Numbered from the stretch's first letter, positions 12,071 through 23,796 are shown. The stretch is 64,000 bases of DNA from Chloranthus sessilifolius (GCA_021018995.1 CM037593.1:9390088-9454087), one strand, 5' to 3'. Made by a program: numbers and translations. Notes: generated by a model not told the origin, from the sequence alone.

Positions 12071-12298
12071 CATGGATATTCAAAATTTCGTCCGATACCG
12101 ATACGTATCAGACGATACATATCGGTATCGGTGGTGAACGATACGGTATATTAAATGTACCGTATTGGTCATTTGTATGTAAAGTATCGAACGATACATT
12201 TAATGTATCATCTGGTATTAGACCGATACGTATCGTCCAATATATATCGATTTTGAACTCAGACGATATGTACCAATTTTTCAACATTTTGATCCATA
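12071..12298. mobile_element. CATGG-type hAT-like MITE
   Basis: Ends CATGGATATTCAAAA and CATTTTGATCCATA are inverted relatives. The flanks TTTTAGCC and GTTTAGCC agree at 7 of 8 positions. The interior consists of CCGATACGTATCGG-type palindromes. It lies in a block (about 11745-12345) that copy 2 lacks. Confidence 0.75.
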
Positions 12299-12917
12299 GT
12301 TTAGCCATTCAAAATTAACTATCATCGTAGGAAATGCTATGACAGATTGCACTTCGGAAGAAATACCTAAAATGATAAAAAATATGCAGCATAACTTAAA
12401 TAGATGCTTCCCCTATTCATATAAAGTGGTCCATGAACTGGTCTCAAATTTATTTATTTTTATATTTTATACTTTTTGAGGACGCCGTATGACATAAACA
12501 GCCTAAATATAGTGCTTATAAATTGATCATAGAGTAACTAATTCATAATATCAAATTTATTTGTGCCGAGTTGCAATGTCAAGCTTCGGAATATCATAAA
12601 GTAATAATTTTTTATAATGACAAAATAGTTGTTTTATAAATAATATAACAATGCAAAGTTTAAACAAAAATAAGATTAAGGGTGGGGATATTTGCACCAA
12701 CATATCGAATATCGGCAGATACCGATACGTGTCGGTTTTTTGGCTAATCGATACGTGTCGGCTCCGCTACGTATTAGGTATCGATATCTCTATTAGCCGA
12801 TATGGGCCTGTATCAGCCGATACCTCCTAGTTTTTTGTTAATACACGGATATGTATCAGTATTGGCCGATTCGTTTTGGTCCTCCATGGACCGATACCTG
12901 AGTTGACAGCTTGATTT

Positions 12918-13297
12918 GCACCCGTTTTTCCTGTGAAGAGCACATGCTCTTTCATAGGGAAAAAAATTGTTGACTGCCTTGAATTAGACGATGCAAATCA
13001 TTTTTCGTCCCAATCTTTCACACAATCGATCTTCAGATCATGGCTCACCTATCCGACGACCAGACTTTGATTCCACCTGGCACACATTCTCAAAAGTGAT
13101 CGTCTGATAGGTACACCCATGGCCATGGCCAGTTTTGGGGATGCATGTCAAGTGGAATCAATATCTAAACTGTTTGATAGGTGTGCCATGATCTCAATAT
13201 CTATTATGTAGAAGATTGGGTCAAAAAATAATATCCTTGCCTGATTCATGGCTTTTTTCCTATGAAAGCGTGTTCACTTCACACTAAAAACAGGTGT
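12918..13297. mobile_element. Long-palindrome MITE (CACACAATCGATCTT family)
   Basis: The two halves are inverted relatives: GCACCCGTTTTTCCTGTGAAG on the left, the reverse complement of TTCACACTAAAAACAGGTGT on the right. Inner blocks include CCCAATCTTTCACACAATCG and its complement. Copies of the family lie at 42847-43226, 37630-38041, 52302-52713, and, diverged, at 22790-23260 and 49475-50465. Confidence 0.7.
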
Positions 13298-13710
13298 TGA
13301 ATAAGCCCTCCCAAAGAGTAGATCCCCCGTCCCCTTTAACCCCCTAAAATCTGTCGGCACACTCTCAAGAGTAGATCTCCCATCACCTCCCTCCCAAGAG
13401 GCAATCAGTGGATGAAACATGTCTCATCCAAAAAGTCATGAGTAGATTTGAGCCATCCCTTTTATGAACTTTAATTATCAACCATTAACAAATAAGAACC
13501 ACAGCTGGTATTAGCATGTACAAATTGGATGACTAAAGTCTTTCAAATAATTGAGATTTTTAGGGGGCATAAAATCCAAATCTTAAACCACTAATGTTAT
13601 AAGATTAGGAGAATTTGGTCCTTTTTTAAACCACGCTGATGTTTTCTTTCCTCTTCATTTATTTTGCTCGCATGTAGAAATTGACTGAAATAAATTTGAT
13701 AATTTCACAG
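13298..13710. other. OPT 5' flank or first intron
   Basis: No exon could be assigned here. The last 75 bp align with the sequence before the duplicate OPT exon at 55291 (TCTTTCCTCTTCATTTATTTTG against TCTTTCCTCTCATTTCTCTTTG). It ends in a pyrimidine-poor but valid acceptor AATTTCACAG at 13701-13710. The open frame of the next exon has no upstream ATG before a TGA at 13686. The start codon must therefore be in an earlier exon that I could not locate. Confidence 0.6.
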
Positions 13711-14165
13711 AAGGAGAAGAAGAAGAAGAAGAGAATGATTGTCCTATCGAAGAAGTTAGGCTAACGGTGCCGATCACTGATGATCCCACACTCCCCACTC
13801 TAACTTTCCGTACATGGTTACTAGGCCTCATTTCATGCGTCCTTCTAGCATTCTTGAATCAATTTTTTGGGTACAGGGAAAATGCAATGTATATATCTTC
13901 GGTTTCAGCGCAAATTGTTGTTCATCCGATCGGAAAGTTGATGGCGAGTACACTTCCAACCAAGCTCATCAGAATCCCGGGGACAAAATGGTCGTTTTCA
14001 ATGAATCCGGGGCCTTTCAACATAAAAGAGCACGCATTGATTACTATATTTGCTAACGCAGGCTCAAATAGTGTTTATGCGGTAAATATAGTCACTATTG
14101 TGAAGGCATTCTACCATAGGAGCCTACATCCCTTTGCAGCTTTCTTGTTGGTCCAAACTACACAG
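13711..14165 (+). CDS. OPT: OPT exon 2
   Basis: Acceptor CACAG at 13706-13710, donor CAG|GTGAGC at 14165/14166. It begins in phase 1 with an acidic [10 protein letters not shown] stretch, then the conserved [18 protein letters not shown] block, the first membrane segment, and [20 protein letters not shown] (the NPG motif). It ends ...LLVQTTQ. The acidic N-terminal tail is normal for plant OPTs. Confidence 0.95.
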
Positions 14166-16206
14166 GTGAGCTTTCTTTTTGTGTCTCATGTGAGGAACGT
14201 TTTGGGTCATGATCCTAAACCTTAAACCCTGTAAGAAAATGGATAGACACCTTGGCGGGCTTTGTTCTTTGCTCCATCAGGTAGGCTTGTAAACCGGCCA
14301 GGTTGGGTCAACCTCAACCCAACCTGACCCTGACTCGATAATTTGAGACATCAAGCAAACCTCACCCGAACCCAATTAGCAGATATTTGGATTGGGTTTC
14401 TGAGTAAGGTTGGGTCTGGTCCCCAACTGGTCCAAACCCTAGGAGTTGGTACGTTTAATAAAGAGTTTGGCTGCGTAATGCATAGCTCTCTGATAGCCCC
14501 TGCCATTGCAGAGTTCACCTGCTTTGGCAGGTTCCCATCCATTTTGCTAGTATCCTGCTACCTGCTTTAGCAGGCACCCCTTCTCCTTGACAACTCTTTG
14601 CATAGCAAGATTTATCTATTCAGTAGTTCTACTACTCTCCTCTCTACTCACTCATTGCCATAGCAGATTTTATTTGCTTTGGTAGGGAGCTATTAGAGAG
14701 TAGGGAGGTTGTTGTTAGAGCAGGTAAATCCTCCTTTCGAAGGAGTTAGAAAAGTGAATTAGAATCAACTAAAGCAGGTAAACTTTGTTGTGACAAGAGC
14801 TAACAAAGAACTATGTCATACGCAACCTTTGTCTTTGTCATGAGTGACAAAATAGTCCGCACGTTCGTGCCACTTTGTGACGGATTTCCATGCTATGTCA
14901 CAAAGTGATGGGTTGACCACCCATTGTTGACAAACTCTTTAATGAAAGACTTAGTTTTCGAACCCAATTAGACTTGGTGGGTAAAATTTTTGACCTGAAC
15001 CAGACTTGTTGCGGGTTGGTTTGCTTGACCTGTTGGGTCAACTTACAATTTGGGTCATATGCCAAAATTGAGTGGCTTTATTTGCACCCGAAAAAACTTC
15101 AGCCACAACCGACAAATCTTATGGCGCACCTACCCATGGTTTGGGTTGAAAGTTTTAGGGCAGCAAATAAGCCCAATCCATACTAAAAGTTTGGGAGAAA
15201 TTGAGGAGAATTTAAACAGTGTTATTAGGTGGACGAGCCCGTGCACCCTGTGCGGCTTACTAGCCTCATCTTTAGGTATGCAAGTTGTCCAAGTGGCGAG
15301 CCACTATCTCTGAGAGTACAATTATTCAATAAAGTGGTCAATAAAAAGGTCGGGCAGCCGGGTTTGGGAGGTAGGCTACAATACCCCATCTTATTTTCTT
15401 ATAAAATGTTGAAAATAAGTTTAAAATAGGGCTTCTTAAAAGATACTTGTATTTTTCAAAAACTTGCGTTTTTTACATTTTAAACGTCTTTTTTAATAAA
15501 AAATTTCATTTTTTTTTTTCTGATTTTTACTAAAAAAATATATTTACTTTTAATATTTCAAAATATTTTCATTACTTTTTCTAAAATGCTTTCGAAATTT
15601 GTCCATTTTTTTATGTTTTCTGGAATTCCCACTTGATAACTATACTCGTGTAAGGCTCTTGTACAGTTGTACCTGTACAAAATTGAGAATCAAGTAGTGA
15701 AGCTGGTGCACGGGCACGGCCACCTTATACCAACTTAAATATGGAATCCCTTGTATGAGCTTTTCAGGGGGTTGTTTTAGGAGATTAATCCACCACCTTA
15801 GCACCATGTAGCATATGAAAGGCTGACTTCAACGATTTCAGGGCATCACAACCTTGAGAGACGGGTGAAGCTCCATTAATCTATGGAAAATTATAATCGG
15901 TGGACAAATTTTGATAGACAATTTTGCAGACAGCTTATGTGGCATGACATGACTGACTGCAATGCTTTTGCCCCTACTATGTGTGTAGCCAGTCACGTTG
16001 TGCCACATAAGCTGCCTGCAAAATTATCAACTGTATAACATTGTCTTTAATCTATGCTTTAATAACCATTAATAATTTATTTAACTAATTGTTGTGTTGG
16101 GTGGAATCTAGATGCTTGGATATGGGTGGGCTGGTTTGTTTAGGAAGTACCTAGTGGACAATCCTTACATGTGGTGGCCCTCAAACCTCGTTCAAGTCTC
16201 CTTATT

Positions 16207-16275
<69 letters not shown>

Positions 16276-19200
16276 CCTTTGGAGTTGGTACTTGGTTCAC
16301 GGATCACTTTTTTAGGACAATGCATATGGTCTCATCCTGTGTGCTCACTGGTTTAAAGACCATGATCTAAGGATCTATGGTGTAAAATATCGAAACAAAA
16401 TTATCAATTCAGTATGTGATTTAAAGCAATCAACGACTTATAAAATGAACGACACATATAGGTAAGTTTAAAGGCCGTTGACTGTTTCAAAACGCGCAAT
16501 AGAGATATTATTTTCTTGAAGAATTATAAATTGTAGACGTTAAACCCTAGACAACAAGCTTTAAGGGTGAAATCATCATTTTACCCTCATACCTGTGTCT
16601 GGGATTTGTCTGGAGTTTAACATCTGATATATAACATTACTCTTTTTTCTTCCAATCTTTCATTTTAGGTCTTTGGCAAATGACATACGTCGGAATCATG
16701 TGGCACTGTGTGACAAAGGGACCCATGAGCCAGGTCACCTAATGCTCTGGCACTTACCTATGTCAAATGCGGCCGGCCAAATGTGTTCCACCTTGATCAA
16801 AACCCTTCTTTAGTTTGATAATGATCATCAAATGAAAGAAAGTGCTTAGCCTGAGGTAGATCCTCTACCAATCTAGGTGATCAAACATGTCACGAGGGTC
16901 AAAATCTCATCTGATACCAGTACGTATCGGTCTCGGATGTCACTAGTACGATACGTTGATTATATCATACCTGGGAATTACATATATTTTGGGCATGTAC
17001 CGGACGATACATATCAATGTTTTGTTCGGAACTGGTACGTATCATCCGATACATACCAGTTTTGGAGTTGGACGTTACGTACAGGAAAACCGGTATTAAT
17101 GGGTCGCACTAACTCTACAATGCCTTGAGGTGGACACTACAAATCCAGTAAGATTGTTCTTTCCCCCTCTTTGTATCGAGGGGGAGGGATTACAATTCAC
17201 AAGTCATGACGACTCTTTCAATAAACAAGATTCAACAACCAACTTTGATCATATAAATTTTGTTTACTTTGTTTCCCAGGGCAGGGCACTAATTACTTTC
17301 ATGTACATAATTTCCACAGGGCAATGCATGGGAGTGAGAGAAGGCCAAAGGGAAGCGTCACAAGGCTACAGTTTTTCCTTATAGTTCTAATATCAAGCTT
17401 CTCTTATTACCTCATTCCCAACTATTTCTTCCCTTCCATAACTGCCCTCTCCTTTGTTTGTTGGATATGGAAGGATTCAGTCACTGCACAACAAATTGGC
17501 TCTGGCCTCAGTGGCCTCGGTGTCGGCTCCATTGGCTTAGACTGGACCTCTGTAGCTGGCTTCTTAGGAACTCCCTTAGCCACCCCTTGCTTTGCAATTG
17601 TCAATGTAATGGTTGGATTTGTGTTACTGCTCTATGTTATAACTCCGATTGCTTATTGGACAAATTCATTTGAGGCTAAGCGATTCCCAATCTTCTCCTC
17701 ACATGTGCGCGATTCAGATGGCCAACCATACAATATATCAAGAATTTTGGATGAGAAAAGCTTCACATTTGACTCCCAAGGGTACGAAGGTTATAGCAAA
17801 ATCTATCTCAGTGTCATGTTCGCCTTTAATTATGGGCTAAACTTTGCGACCTTGCCCGCGACTCTTGTACATGTTCTCCTCTTCCATGGGAGGTATTTTC
17901 TCTTTCTTTTAATTTATTTACGACCCTTGTGCCCGTCATGATTCGTGATCGGACATACATACTACATACATAAAAGTAAACAAAATCTCATTTAGTTTAG
18001 TTCCAACTTCCAAGTCTTTGCACACAACATTAAAAGTTTTTACAGTTTTGTTATAATATTAATATTAACAATAGTATATAATAAATGCAAACTAATTAAT
18101 ATTAGGAGTTTAACATAGCATACGTATTACTTGAATCTCTTCATACAGGTGCATAGCATGCACAAGCGCGGCTATTCCCTATAACATGTGGTAAAAGTGC
18201 TTCAAGTGTTTTTTTTTTTCTCAACCTGATTTCTTGTTCAACCATATTTACAGCAGTTGGAGATAATCAAATCCTGACTTCCACGATTTCCCTTTTTATA
18301 GGAAGGTATGGAGTCAAGATTCTCCTATATCCACTTGGTTGTAAAACTGGTTGAAAACGATATCGGGTCCAACCAGTTGGACCTGATTATTGCCCTTTCA
18401 TTCCTATTAATGCATGCATATGAGTTCTTCTTCATACTTGCTTCTACATAACGATTCGGCTCTTTCTAATGATCTCAATTGCTTTCTTGTTCTGTAGAAG
18501 TATTTGGAGAGCATGCGTTAAAAAGAGTGAGATGACAGATGATAAATATGGTGATATTCACACAAGATTGATGAAGAAAAATTATGAATCCGTTCCCCAA
18601 TGGTGGTTCCACGCAATCTTAATTTCGATGGTTGCTCTTTCCATCTTCACTTGTGAAGGTTTTGGCAAACAACTGCAACTTCCTTATTGGGGAGTTCTAT
18701 TTGCTTGTGGTTTGGCTCTTTTATTCACTCTACCTATTGGGGTGATAACATCAACAACAAACCAGGTAAGCTTACCTTAATTTATATGACTATAGGGAAA
18801 ATGATCTCCTAACTCAAATCATGACCTCTTATTGGTTGCATGTCATTTTAACTGCCTTTGAAAAGTCAAAGATAGTTGTTCTAGCCAATAGGAACTATAG
18901 TCTCATGACTCGAGTGAAAGGATCATTACCCTAACTTTAGACCCAATTTTCATTTAATCAGTCCACATGCACATTGATGGGACACCCCTCTGATGAGACA
19001 TAGTTTAAAATTTGTACCGTTTGGGGTTATTAACTTTTTCCATCTAGAAACTCATTTTCTTGATTCATTATGAAAATGTTTGTGGGCAGCAACCAGCTCT
19101 AAATGTGATTACCGAGTTTATTATAGGGTTGGTTTACCCTGGGAAGCCCCTTGCCAATGTGGCTTTCAAAACTTATGGTTATATAAGCATGGCACAAGCT

Positions 19201-20004
19201 GTTATGTTCCTTGAAGATTTCAAGCTAGGGCACTATATGAAAATTCCTCCCAAGTCCATGTTCATTGTTCAGGTACAACTCTTGATCCTATAATTTGTGT
19301 AAAGATTTTTACTAAGTTAATTTAGTTATGTACCTTAAAGCTAACAAACGCCTAATAATGCCCAATTGTTTCATACCCTCTAGTTGTTGGGCACACTGAT
19401 TGCATCCTCAGTCTACTTTGGCACATCATGGTGGCTACTTTCGACGGTGGAGAACATTTGTGATACCTCACTACTCCCAGAGGGAAGCCCTTGGACGTGC
19501 CCTCTGGATGATGTCTTCTATAATGCCTCTATCATATGGGGTGTTGTCGGCCCGCTCAAAATGTTCGGAACACGCGCCCTCTACAACAAGATGCTCTGGT
19601 TCTTTATCATTGGCGCTGCTGCACCCGTTCCGGGGTGGCTTCTTTCTCTCGCATTTCCAAAAGTAAAATGGTTTAGACTAATTAACATGCCCGTTATCCT
19701 TGGGGCCAGTGGGATGATGCCCGCTGCAGGGGCAGTTAACTACGTTGGTTGGCTGGTTGTGGGGTTTTTCTTCAGCTATTATGTGTTCAGGAAGCATAAA
19801 GCGTGGTGGGCTAACCACACCTATGTGTTATCAGCCGGTTTGGATGCTGGAGTTGCTTTCATGGCTGTATTGACGTACTTTGCCCTACAAATTAAGGACA
19901 TCAATGGGGTCAATTGGTGGGGGTTTGATCTGGATGATCATTGCCCTTTGGCTCATTGCCCTACTGCTCCTGGAATAGTGGTAGATGGGTGCCCTGTTTT
20001 TTGA
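13711..20004 (+). CDS. OPT: Oligopeptide transporter, OPT family (six exons resolved; first exon not found)
   Basis: A proton-coupled importer of small peptides, and in some family members of peptide- or metal-related substrates, with about 16 membrane segments at the plasma membrane. Six exons (13711-14165, 16112-16209, 17320-17892, 18498-18765, 19090-19272, 19384-20004) join in frame with GT-AG junctions and give about 731 residues, the usual plant OPT length. Family hallmarks appear in order: [19 protein letters not shown] near the N terminus, [20 protein letters not shown] (NPG motif), [65 protein letters not shown] (KIPPR-type motif with K for R), [19 protein letters not shown] and the C terminus [15 protein letters not shown] before TGA. 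Only a short ATG exon, ending in phase 1, is missing. Introns hold MITEs and a microsatellite. No frameshift or premature stop is seen, so it is probably functional. The exact substrate cannot be read from the sequence. Confidence 0.95.
14469..14827. mobile_element. Tourist-like MITE in OPT intron
   Basis: The left end GGCTGCGTAATGCATAGCTC and right end GAACTATGTCATACGCAACC are inverted relatives, flanked by TTT on both sides. The inner arms also pair (CACCTGCTTTGGCAGG and related words). It is related to 5890-6200 and 22034-22419. Confidence 0.65.
15911..16030. mobile_element. 120-bp palindromic MITE in OPT intron
   Basis: TTGATAGACAATTTTGCAGA on the left is the inverted relative of CTGCAAAATTATCAA on the right. 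The inner arms CAGCTTATGTGGCATGACAT and TTGTGCCACATAAGCTG also pair. It ends about 80 bp upstream of the next OPT exon. Confidence 0.65.
16112..16209 (+). CDS. OPT: OPT exon 3
   Basis: Acceptor ATCTAG at 16106-16111. It encodes [20 protein letters not shown] then [12 protein letters not shown], one of the most conserved parts of plant OPTs. It ends after AG of an Arg codon completed by G at 17320. The donor CAG|GTCTCTCTCT runs straight into a CT repeat. Confidence 0.93.
16210..16274. repeat. (CT)n(TA)n microsatellite at the OPT exon 3 splice donor
   Basis: CT repeat to about 16247, then TA repeat. The first GT of the run is the intron donor, so the donor's intronic positions (GTCTCT) deviate from the usual GTAAGT because of the repeat. 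Confidence 0.9.
16880..17110. mobile_element. Diverged GATACGTATCGG-type MITE in OPT intron
   Basis: It contains the CCGATACATACCAG / CTGATACCAGTACG inverted words found in the elements at 12071-12298 and 23797-24030. The ends are decayed and no target duplication is visible. Confidence 0.45.
17320..17892 (+). CDS. OPT: OPT exon 4
   Basis: Acceptor TTCCACAG at 17312-17319, donor AG|GTATTT at 17892/17893. It encodes [54 protein letters not shown], the [15 protein letters not shown] segment, and a soluble loop with [17 protein letters not shown] and [12 protein letters not shown]. It ends in VLLFHG plus AG of an Arg codon. Several hydrophobic membrane segments are evident. Confidence 0.95.
17893..18497. 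other. OPT intron, no other feature
   Basis: A 605-bp intron with ordinary AT-rich sequence. Nothing else could be supported. Confidence 0.7.
18498..18765 (+). CDS. OPT: OPT exon 5
   Basis: Acceptor TTCTGTAG at 18490-18497, donor CAG|GTAAGC at 18765/18766. The first A completes the Arg codon. It encodes [37 protein letters not shown], and [13 protein letters not shown], ending TTNQ. The DIHTRLM...VPQWWF block is a family signature on the cytosolic loop. Confidence 0.95.
19090..19272 (+). CDS. OPT: OPT exon 6
   Basis: Acceptor GGGCAG at 19084-19089, donor CAG|GTACAA at 19272/19273, phase 0 at both ends. It encodes [40 protein letters not shown] and [18 protein letters not shown]. The usual KIPPR motif reads KIPPK here, a conservative change. 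Confidence 0.95.
19384..20004 (+). CDS. OPT: OPT exon 7 (terminal)
   Basis: Acceptor CCCTCTAG ending at 19383. It encodes [60 protein letters not shown], further membrane segments, and [20 protein letters not shown] then F and TGA. The cysteine-rich tail is the conserved plant OPT C terminus. T-rich sequence follows. No perfect AATAAA was found close by. Confidence 0.96.
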   Translation: MLGTLIASSVYFGTSWWLLSTVENICDTSLLPEGSPWTCPLDDVFYNASIIWGVVGPLKMFGTRALYNKMLWFFIIGAAAPVPGWLLSLAFPKVKWFRLINMPVILGASGMMPAAGAVNYVGWLVVGFFFSYYVFRKHKAWWANHTYVLSAGLDAGVAFMAVLTYFALQIKDINGVNWWGFDLDDHCPLAHCPTAPGIVVDGCPVF

Positions 20005-22033
20005 GATGTTCATTTGTACATTCTTGCTGGTAATTGGTTAGTTTATAGGGCATTTTCTTTTTTCTTTTTTGCCTTTTTTTTTTAGTATTATAACATAAAT
20101 GTGCAATTGTTGCAATATTTTTTAGAATTACTACATTAGTTGGGAAAATTGGTAATTATAATTTTAGTTTATCTTTTTAAAAAGGAGTAAATACCATATA
20201 CCAGCTTATTACCTTGAATAATTAATTTTTAAAGCATATTGTTCAACCTTGTTCTGGACTCGTTGATAACATATATTTAGCATCATGAAGCTATAAAATT
20301 TATTTATGAAAATGCCTTTTTCCCTTTTATCGAATCCCTTCAAAAGCTGATTTCCCCGGATGTCAATGCCCTAAAAAAGTATTGCGTCAATTGTATTAGC
20401 TTGACCCGACCTAATGCCCGATCTGAAAATCCACGTCCCGACCCATTTGAAAACCCCTCTTTTCCTTATAAATAGTTAAGTTGGGTCAACCAGACCCGCT
20501 CAAATTTTTTACACAACTCGACCTGCCCCTTTGAGCCAACCCAACCCGAAGGTTGGATCTGATGCTTCATGCTAGACCCATTTCAACCGGTCAAGTTTAT
20601 GTGTCTAACCTGATAAAAAACTTGGGTCTGGCGGGTCAGGTACCTGGCCACCCTAACCCGCTGATTCCCCTACCTGCTTGGGTCAATTTTTCCTTTGCCA
20701 ACCTCAGGAAGTGTATAAATACTTTTGAGCGCCAAATCAATGAAGAGTCAAATGCGTACTCAAGTCGGGTATATTTTAGCATAAGGCGGTAATCAGGTCC
20801 AGTATCTAATGTCGTGATTGATTTCCTACGCTGAGATGTAGTTGTTAGTTAGGCGTACTTATATTATTGTGGACACTGATATATGATGGACCGCAAACAA
20901 CAAACCATTCAATGGACCGCTGATATATGGCGGAGCCAACCACTTCTGTCCCACACTTGTTGGTATGCTCTTTGAAATCTGCTCATTATAATTTTCTCAT
21001 TCTGTTGCCTTCAATTTTACTTTGCTAAGTCATTATTCTCAAATTTGATCATGTCTACTTTTAGATAAATCTTAAACAATCAACCACCACTTTCAACAGC
21101 ACTGTTTGGCACTGTCTTGGGTTGGTATATGGTAACTTTTTTTATAAAAATAAAATAAAATGGGTCACTAAAATCTGGCATGTCGCACTATTTTTAAAAG
21201 AAAATTTTATCATATGATCTAAAGATGTGGAAAATTGAAGTAATAAACGATCGCTATCGTCTAATTTAAAGCAGTCAATAGTTTCATACTTACAAACCTA
21301 TGGTTGGAGAGAAAGAATCTATGTTTGCAAATAAGGGTTTTGAATTTTTTAGAAAAGAAATACTTAGTGTTCAGATGACGTCTCAACCTCCCTTGTTTTT
21401 CTTTTTTTCCTTCTTTGAAACGAAAATTTAATATATTTGTACTTCATCTCATCACTAAGTATTGAGATGAAAAATTAACATATTTTTTTGCTTTCGATTT
21501 TTTTACCTGCTTTCTTCTACTTTTCTCGGTTTTCTAATCTTACCTTATCGATTTTCGGTTTCCGCCACTCAAACTTGAAACCAAACCAAATCACAATCCA
21601 CTTAGTTTTTATTCAATTTTGGGCCTGTTTGGCCGGTTTTCAGGTCAGGACTGGATTTCGGATCAAAACTTGCATCCCTTGTGTCCCATAGAGATGCTAC
21701 TACATTTGGGACCGATTCTCCTTAGAAGTCACTTTGATGATTGGTAGATGTATATATTCACTAAACCCTAAACCGCTATCATATGTTCTAACTTAGTCTC
21801 AAAATTACCCCAATGGAGGGATTTTTTCTAGCTGTTGAATGACTCAAAAATCAAACTTCCAATGAGTGTTCAATTCATCATATTAACATGTCGTGAAGTG
21901 TAGAGCACCAACATGGTACCACCAGATTTTTTTGACATTTTTTAATTCTTAAATATTGAACTAATTAAAAGAAATCCCAACATATGTTGGTTCAAGGCTT
22001 TGCAGTTTACAAGCACCTCTCCCAAGAGTTATC
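20005..22033. other. Intergenic, repeat-derived, no gene
   Basis: OPT 3' flank. At 20390-20690 there are many GACCCGACC/GGGTCAGG words, typical of old element sequence (compare 14280-14440). At about 21490-21690 there are CCGGTTTTCAGG-type words ending ACTTGCATCCCTT, like the right end of the element at 49703-50391. Confidence 0.5.
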
Positions 22034-22419
22034 TAAGGATGTGAATGGCATAACTCTCTACTAGCCCCCGGCATAGCTCTCTGCTAGCCCCCGCCACAAC
22101 AGAGTTTACCTACTTTAGCTGGTTCTCATTCTCTTTTCTAACTCATTGCAATGGAGGATTTACCTGCTCTAGCAACAACCTCCCAACTCTCTACTAACTC
22201 CCTACTAGAGCAAATAAAATTTTCTTTGCCGAGTGAGTAGAGAGGAGGGTAGAATTGCTAAACAGATAAATTCTGCATAAAATCTTGCTATGTAAGGAAT
22301 CATTAAGGAGAAGGGGTACCTGCTAAAGCAGGATGCTAGCAAACAGGATGAGAATTTGCTAAAGGAGGTGAATTCTGCTATGATAGGGGCTAGCAGAGAG
22401 TTATGTCATACGTAGCCTA
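22034..22419. mobile_element. Tourist-like MITE, third copy
   Basis: The left end AGGATGTGAATGGCATAACT and right end GAGTTATGTCATACGTAGCC are inverted relatives. Inner words (CTACTTTAGCTGGTT, CTAAAGCAGG) match the copies at 5890 and 14469. The ends are decayed. Confidence 0.55.
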
Positions 22420-22789
22420 ATTCTCTTTGAGAAGCTCTATTAATTAGACGCACCTAAGAATTCTTTAATTCTTGTCGAGAAAGTCTTTTAAAATCTCTAA
22501 CTCTTGGGTAAGAATATTTGCAACCGAAGCTTTGGTCTTTGCAACTGCTTATTTCACCTTTTTTTTTTTTTTATAACCTAGGGTAATCTCAAGCTTACAC
22601 TTGGACTAATCACTAAGGGATGCCCTTGGCCCCACTCTGTAAAGAGTATTTCACGATTTACACACCTTATGGGGTATCCTGTTCTCATAGAAGGGAGACG
22701 CCAACACTTAATCCCATGACCTATTGGTAACAAATCAAAATCTCCTACCAACTGTGCCGAGCGTTGTTGATTCCCTTGAATCATACGAT

Positions 22790-23260
22790 AGAGAACGTTT
22801 TCCATCCCAATATTTCACAAAATAGGTCTTGAGAGAATGGCCCACCCATCGGATGTTGATTACACATGACATAAATCTCCAAAAGTGACAAAAGAACTCT
22901 TCACATAGTACACCATGATCGAGATAACTTTAGGGATGTGTGCAATGTTTAATCAACATATGACCCTTTGATAAATGGGTCATGGTACGCCCAAAATTCC
23001 ATGCAATAGATCTTGAGATTATGGTCATATCATCATATGGTGAATTTTTTATTTCACGTGGCACACGCCCCAAAAAAGTGATTGAATCAAGTGGCACACA
23101 TCACACTCAATCGGGATTTGAGGTATGTATCCCACATGAAACAAAAAACTAATCATTTAATGGTACACCCATAATGTCAAGATCGAATGGGTGAAAGGTT
23201 GGGGAGAAAACCGATTTCCATTGCCTCATTCAAAATAAATTGTCCATGCTCTTTTGCATA
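22790..23260. mobile_element. Decayed long-palindrome MITE sequence
   Basis: ATAGGTCTTGAGAGAATGGC and later ATAGATCTTGAGATTATGG match the CAATCGATCTTGAGATCATGG core of the family at 12918-13297. TIRs are not clear. Confidence 0.4.
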
Positions 23261-23796
23261 GCAAACAATCTCCATCATGTGATTCAACACACTCCATGAT
23301 CTTTTGCATAGCCTTCAAAGATTGAGTAAGCATAAATAATGTTTCCTCTTTATATTTCTTCTAATTCTCTTTAGTCTCATGCAAAGATATAAAATGATAT
23401 ATATTTATTACGTATTGGCCAAAAAGCTAGATATTAAAAGTAGTTATTTGTTTTTAAAATATTTTTTAATATATAAATAATTAAAAATAAGAAAATTTAT
23501 TCAAAAGGCATTTGTGGTATTATGTCTAATTCATATCATATACTTATCAGCTGCTATACCCCTATATGGCTAATATTAGTGGATATTAGCTTGATCATAT
23601 ATTTAACCTTATATCAAATTGGGGGTGTGGATATCATATTGTATGCAGCCTAACCCGATACGTATAGGCGGACATGTATGGGATATGATTGATATTCAAA
23701 TCTATGGTCCCATAAATTGCATGGGTTTCTTACTTAGTTATCCCAAAAATAAAATAGAAGCTACAAATGACTTAATTTTCAAACAGTACTAGTACC

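Larger units (their letters stand above)
8594..13365. repeat. Duplicated repeat segment, copy 1 (paralogue at 40697-43285)
   Basis: From about TCACTTCTGCACATGTCACA to the TGAATAAGCCCTCCCAAAGA region, the sequence aligns in the same order with 40697-43285. This copy is longer because it carries additional insertions (9148-9725, 10028-10354 with a SINE, 10579-10986, and a block around 11745-12345). The copies are diverged but collinear and carry no coding sequence. Copy 1 ends about 350 bp before the first resolved OPT exon. Confidence 0.85.
14230..16111. other. OPT intron with repeat content
   Basis: The 1.9-kb intron between the QTTQ and MLGYGWAG exons holds a Tourist-like MITE (14469-14827). 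That MITE sits among GGGTTGGGTC-type element remnants (14280-14440 and 14950-15070). A short palindromic MITE lies at 15911-16030. No coding sequence of its own. Confidence 0.7.

Noticed and set aside
13767-13769. GTG at 13767 as the OPT start codon
   Set aside because: The frame is open further upstream to the acceptor at 13710 and encodes the conserved EEVRLT block. The duplicate at 55291 has the same acceptor phase. The true ATG is in an earlier exon.
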